DNA of 64,000 nt from Anas platyrhynchos (Eukaryota; Chordata; Aves; Anseriformes; Anatidae): NCBI RefSeq assembly GCF_047663525.1, contig NC_092606.1:503501-567500 (forward strand), in the 5' to 3' direction. Of the stretch, positions 61,820 through 64,000 are shown one piece after another (positions within the stretch are counted from its first letter, which is position 1; each line of letters opens with the position of its first letter). The translations under genes were made by a program, and so were the position numbers. The notes beneath the pieces are model-generated. The model did no database searches. It was not told the DNA's origin and saw only the letters and a list, made by a program, of their open reading frames with translations.

Positions 61820-64000
61820 GACATTTACATTTTCAGTAGTTCAACAGCATACCGAGTTGTGTGTTAAAGACACCCACATGTGCCAAACACTTCTAATTTT
61901 ACAAAGAAAGTACAGCAGCTTCACTTTGAGTTTTCCATAAATTCATACAGCTTCTGGGATGACATTTAATGGATGAAAAAAACATCCATTGTTACAAAAA
62001 AAAAAAAAAACAACAGGTCCGATGGGATTTCCAGTTCCACTGGCTACTCCACACTACAGTGCCACGTGTCACGGCCACACTGCATGCACCTGGGGATGCA
62101 CCCCTTGCTCCCAAATAACTCTGCTTTATCCAATAACATGTACAAATGACTGCTACAGACTCTTGCCAGGACTGTGCTTTTCATATTGTTTCAAGAGCTC
62201 ACCAGATATAAAATTCATAAATTGGATTTTCTTGTCCATAGGTCCAAACTCAAATGTTAAGAGCAAATTTTCTTTTTAATTAGCAGTCCCCTTGATGGCT
62301 GCCAAAGCCACACAAAGCCATTGATCAGAGCTGAATTGGAACTGCTGACCTAGAAGAGATGCCTGGATTTCATTCTTCTTTCCAGCTGTGGCTAGAAAGT
62401 TACTTGATAAATTTCATTGAGGGGTTTTCCAAGGGCTGCAAATCAGCATGATTATCTAGTGCGCACAGACTTCCATTAGGCAGAAGACAAGGCCTTATCA
62501 GCTTCCCTAATAGATGTACGGCGCTGTTCTGCCAGATCTGATAAGCGCTGTGGTGGCAGAGCGGGGCCTCAAACTTCAAGCAGCTTCCCCCTGCCGATGC
62601 CCACACCGCTGGCTCCAACCCAGGCAGGCAGAGAGCTGCCCTGAGCCAGACCAGGCAGCCCTGCTCGCCTCGCAGGCAGCTCTGGAAGGAGCCTTTGTCT
62701 AGCTTGACGGAAAATAATGATCCCAGGAAGGAGACGGTGCTCTGGTTTATCCCAGTTACATCTAGCAGCTGACCTGTGCTCCCTTCCCTGCTGTACCAGA
62801 GGCCAGCTGGAGCAGCACAGCTGTTCTTCTGCTGGTTCTGCCACTTCTCCTCATTGCACATCCAGGTTTTGCTCAATTGTTTAGGTCAGGGGTTTCAAGC
62901 CAGGAGAAGCAGAACGTCAGCGTGGTGAGTTATGCTGGGTTATGGGCTCAGCACAGTCAGCCGGCAGCATGGAGGGCTGGCGGCTGATGTTTGCTTCTGC
63001 ATTTGTGGTCAACCTGATTCAAAGTTTTAGGCATGATCTTGTGCTGCGGGTGTAGCATCAAAGACAGCTTCCCATCTGCAGCTGCTTCTGTAACTGATTT
63101 CATTATTCTCTTCTGTGATCAGAATTAGAAGTCCATGACATACCTACAAGAAGCAGAGAAGGTGCTTGGACAGAAAAAAATCCCCAATCACCTTTCCATC
63201 AGTCCAGTCCTGCAACCAGGTGAGCAGCCTCACAAAAGCACCATGTTCTCAGCTGTCTTTTTGCATCTGTACAGCTCAAAGGCAAGTTGAGTAGCGTGCC
63301 TTCGTTCTGCAGTCTGAGTTTCAAGGAACTTGTTAAAACTAAAGTTTTCAACAAAATTTTCCTATTTGATTGAGGTTGCTGATAGGAATTTTTTGACAGT
63401 TATTCACCAAGAGAAGTTAAGATAATCAGGCTAGCTTTCTGCTCTTCTTAAATGAGACTATCTGTGAAACTAGTGAGATAAGTTATTTGTTGCATTCCTG
63501 ATGTTTAATTTCAGTCTTCCTGGCTGACTTTCTCATATCAAGCCCAAATCACTCGAGTCCATACAGGATGCTCTTTAGACTATGTGGATAGTCACTCGAA
63601 GACAAAAATCCCACACATGGTTACATGAAATTTGTCTGCCTAATGGCCATGCATGAGAGATTCCCATGTTTGGAGTAGCATGAGGAGTTTTCTTGACTGA
63701 TGCTGTTGATGAGCTGTGTTATAACAGCAAGGGAGAGCTGGAAGCAAATGAATTAAAGACCCAAGCAAACCATTAATGCCTTCTGAAGAAAAGGAAAGAT
63801 CACTTCCAGGTGAGAAAATTAGTCAAGCCTATAAGCAGTTACATATGTAAAGAAAACAGCTTAATTTAGCAAGTAATCTAGTAATAAACTTCTAGGAGGT
63901 AAAATGCTCTAATGATTATTTTTATTTTCCTCTTATGCCTGGATTCATGTTTGATTAGATTTTCTGTAGTTCATAAGAAAAGGAAGAGCAACACAGTTTC
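61820..64000. other. Non-coding sequence at the right edge
   Basis: AT-rich except 62.55-62.7 kb. A minus-strand frame of 158 codons (62400-62876) crosses that GC-richer part and overlaps others on both strands; no domain recognised. Nothing else supported up to the window end. Confidence 0.5.
61996..62010 (+). repeat. A15 run
   Basis: Fifteen adenines in AT-rich sequence with no flanking direct repeat. Confidence 0.92.

Noticed and set aside
62400-62876. 158-codon minus-strand frame near the right edge
   Set aside because: Overlaps other frames on both strands; no domain and no signal of coding.
1-64000. CRISPR arrays, bacterial operons, insertion sequences, tRNA or rRNA genes
   Set aside because: Composition, CR1 and LTR content indicate a vertebrate nuclear genome; no spaced direct-repeat array or RNA-gene pattern was seen.

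Overview
The window looks like non-coding nuclear DNA of a bird. Three things point there: fragments of CR1 non-LTR retrotransposons that carry the typical 3'-end words, a solo LTR whose sequence resembles an ERVL-type family common in birds, and a low repeat load with short GC/CpG-rich patches scattered through AT-rich sequence. Crocodilians and turtles also carry CR1, so 'bird' is likely rather than proven. I cannot name the species or locus.

I find no protein-coding gene, tRNA, rRNA or known microRNA that I can support. Many open frames exist on both strands, but the longest (about 190 codons minus strand near 26.3-26.9 kb, about 160 codons plus strand near 33.5-34.0 kb) are close to what chance gives: about 128,000 codon positions in six frames with roughly 5% stops predicts a few frames of 160 codons or more. 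The longest lie mostly in GC-rich patches where stops are rare, and none shows a domain I recognise. The window is best read as intergenic or large-intron sequence.

Layout. 0-10 kb: AT-rich sequence with CpG-rich patches at 1.84-2.11 and 4.65-4.85 kb, a tight 14-bp inverted repeat at 3.8 kb and an 80-nt hairpin at 7.7 kb. 10-23 kb: an old plus-strand CR1 tail (10.5 kb), CpG-rich patches (11.8 and 12.4 kb), several AT-rich blocks with many homeodomain-type words (12.8, 15.0 and 22.4 kb), and a minus-strand CR1 tail (22.2 kb). 23-30 kb: a CpG patch (24.8 kb), an enhancer-like block (25.9-26.3 kb), a pyrimidine-to-purine strand-asymmetric tract (27.3-27.6 kb) and the solo LTR (29.05-29.58 kb). 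30-44 kb: mostly plain sequence, a long T/G tract (35.8 kb), a CpG patch with a small open frame in good start context (37.4 kb), a poly(A)-ended insertion flanked by a 15-bp direct repeat (40.2 kb), and two CR1 tails (42.4 kb minus, 43.5 kb plus). 44-64 kb: plain sequence with an 18-C run (46.15 kb), a homeodomain/GATA-rich block (49.2-49.65 kb), a 19-bp tandem duplication (53.55 kb), a 14-bp inverted repeat (57.25 kb), an RFX X-box-like site (60.34 kb) and a promoter-like octamer/GC-box stretch (61.4-61.8 kb).

No genes can be shown to work together here. If the window has a function, it is more likely regulatory (enhancers, structured RNA) than coding; that is inference and needs cross-species alignment and transcript data. 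The most unusual items are the 40.2 kb poly(A) insertion, because processed retrocopies are rare in birds, and the two compact inverted repeats at 3.8 and 7.7 kb.
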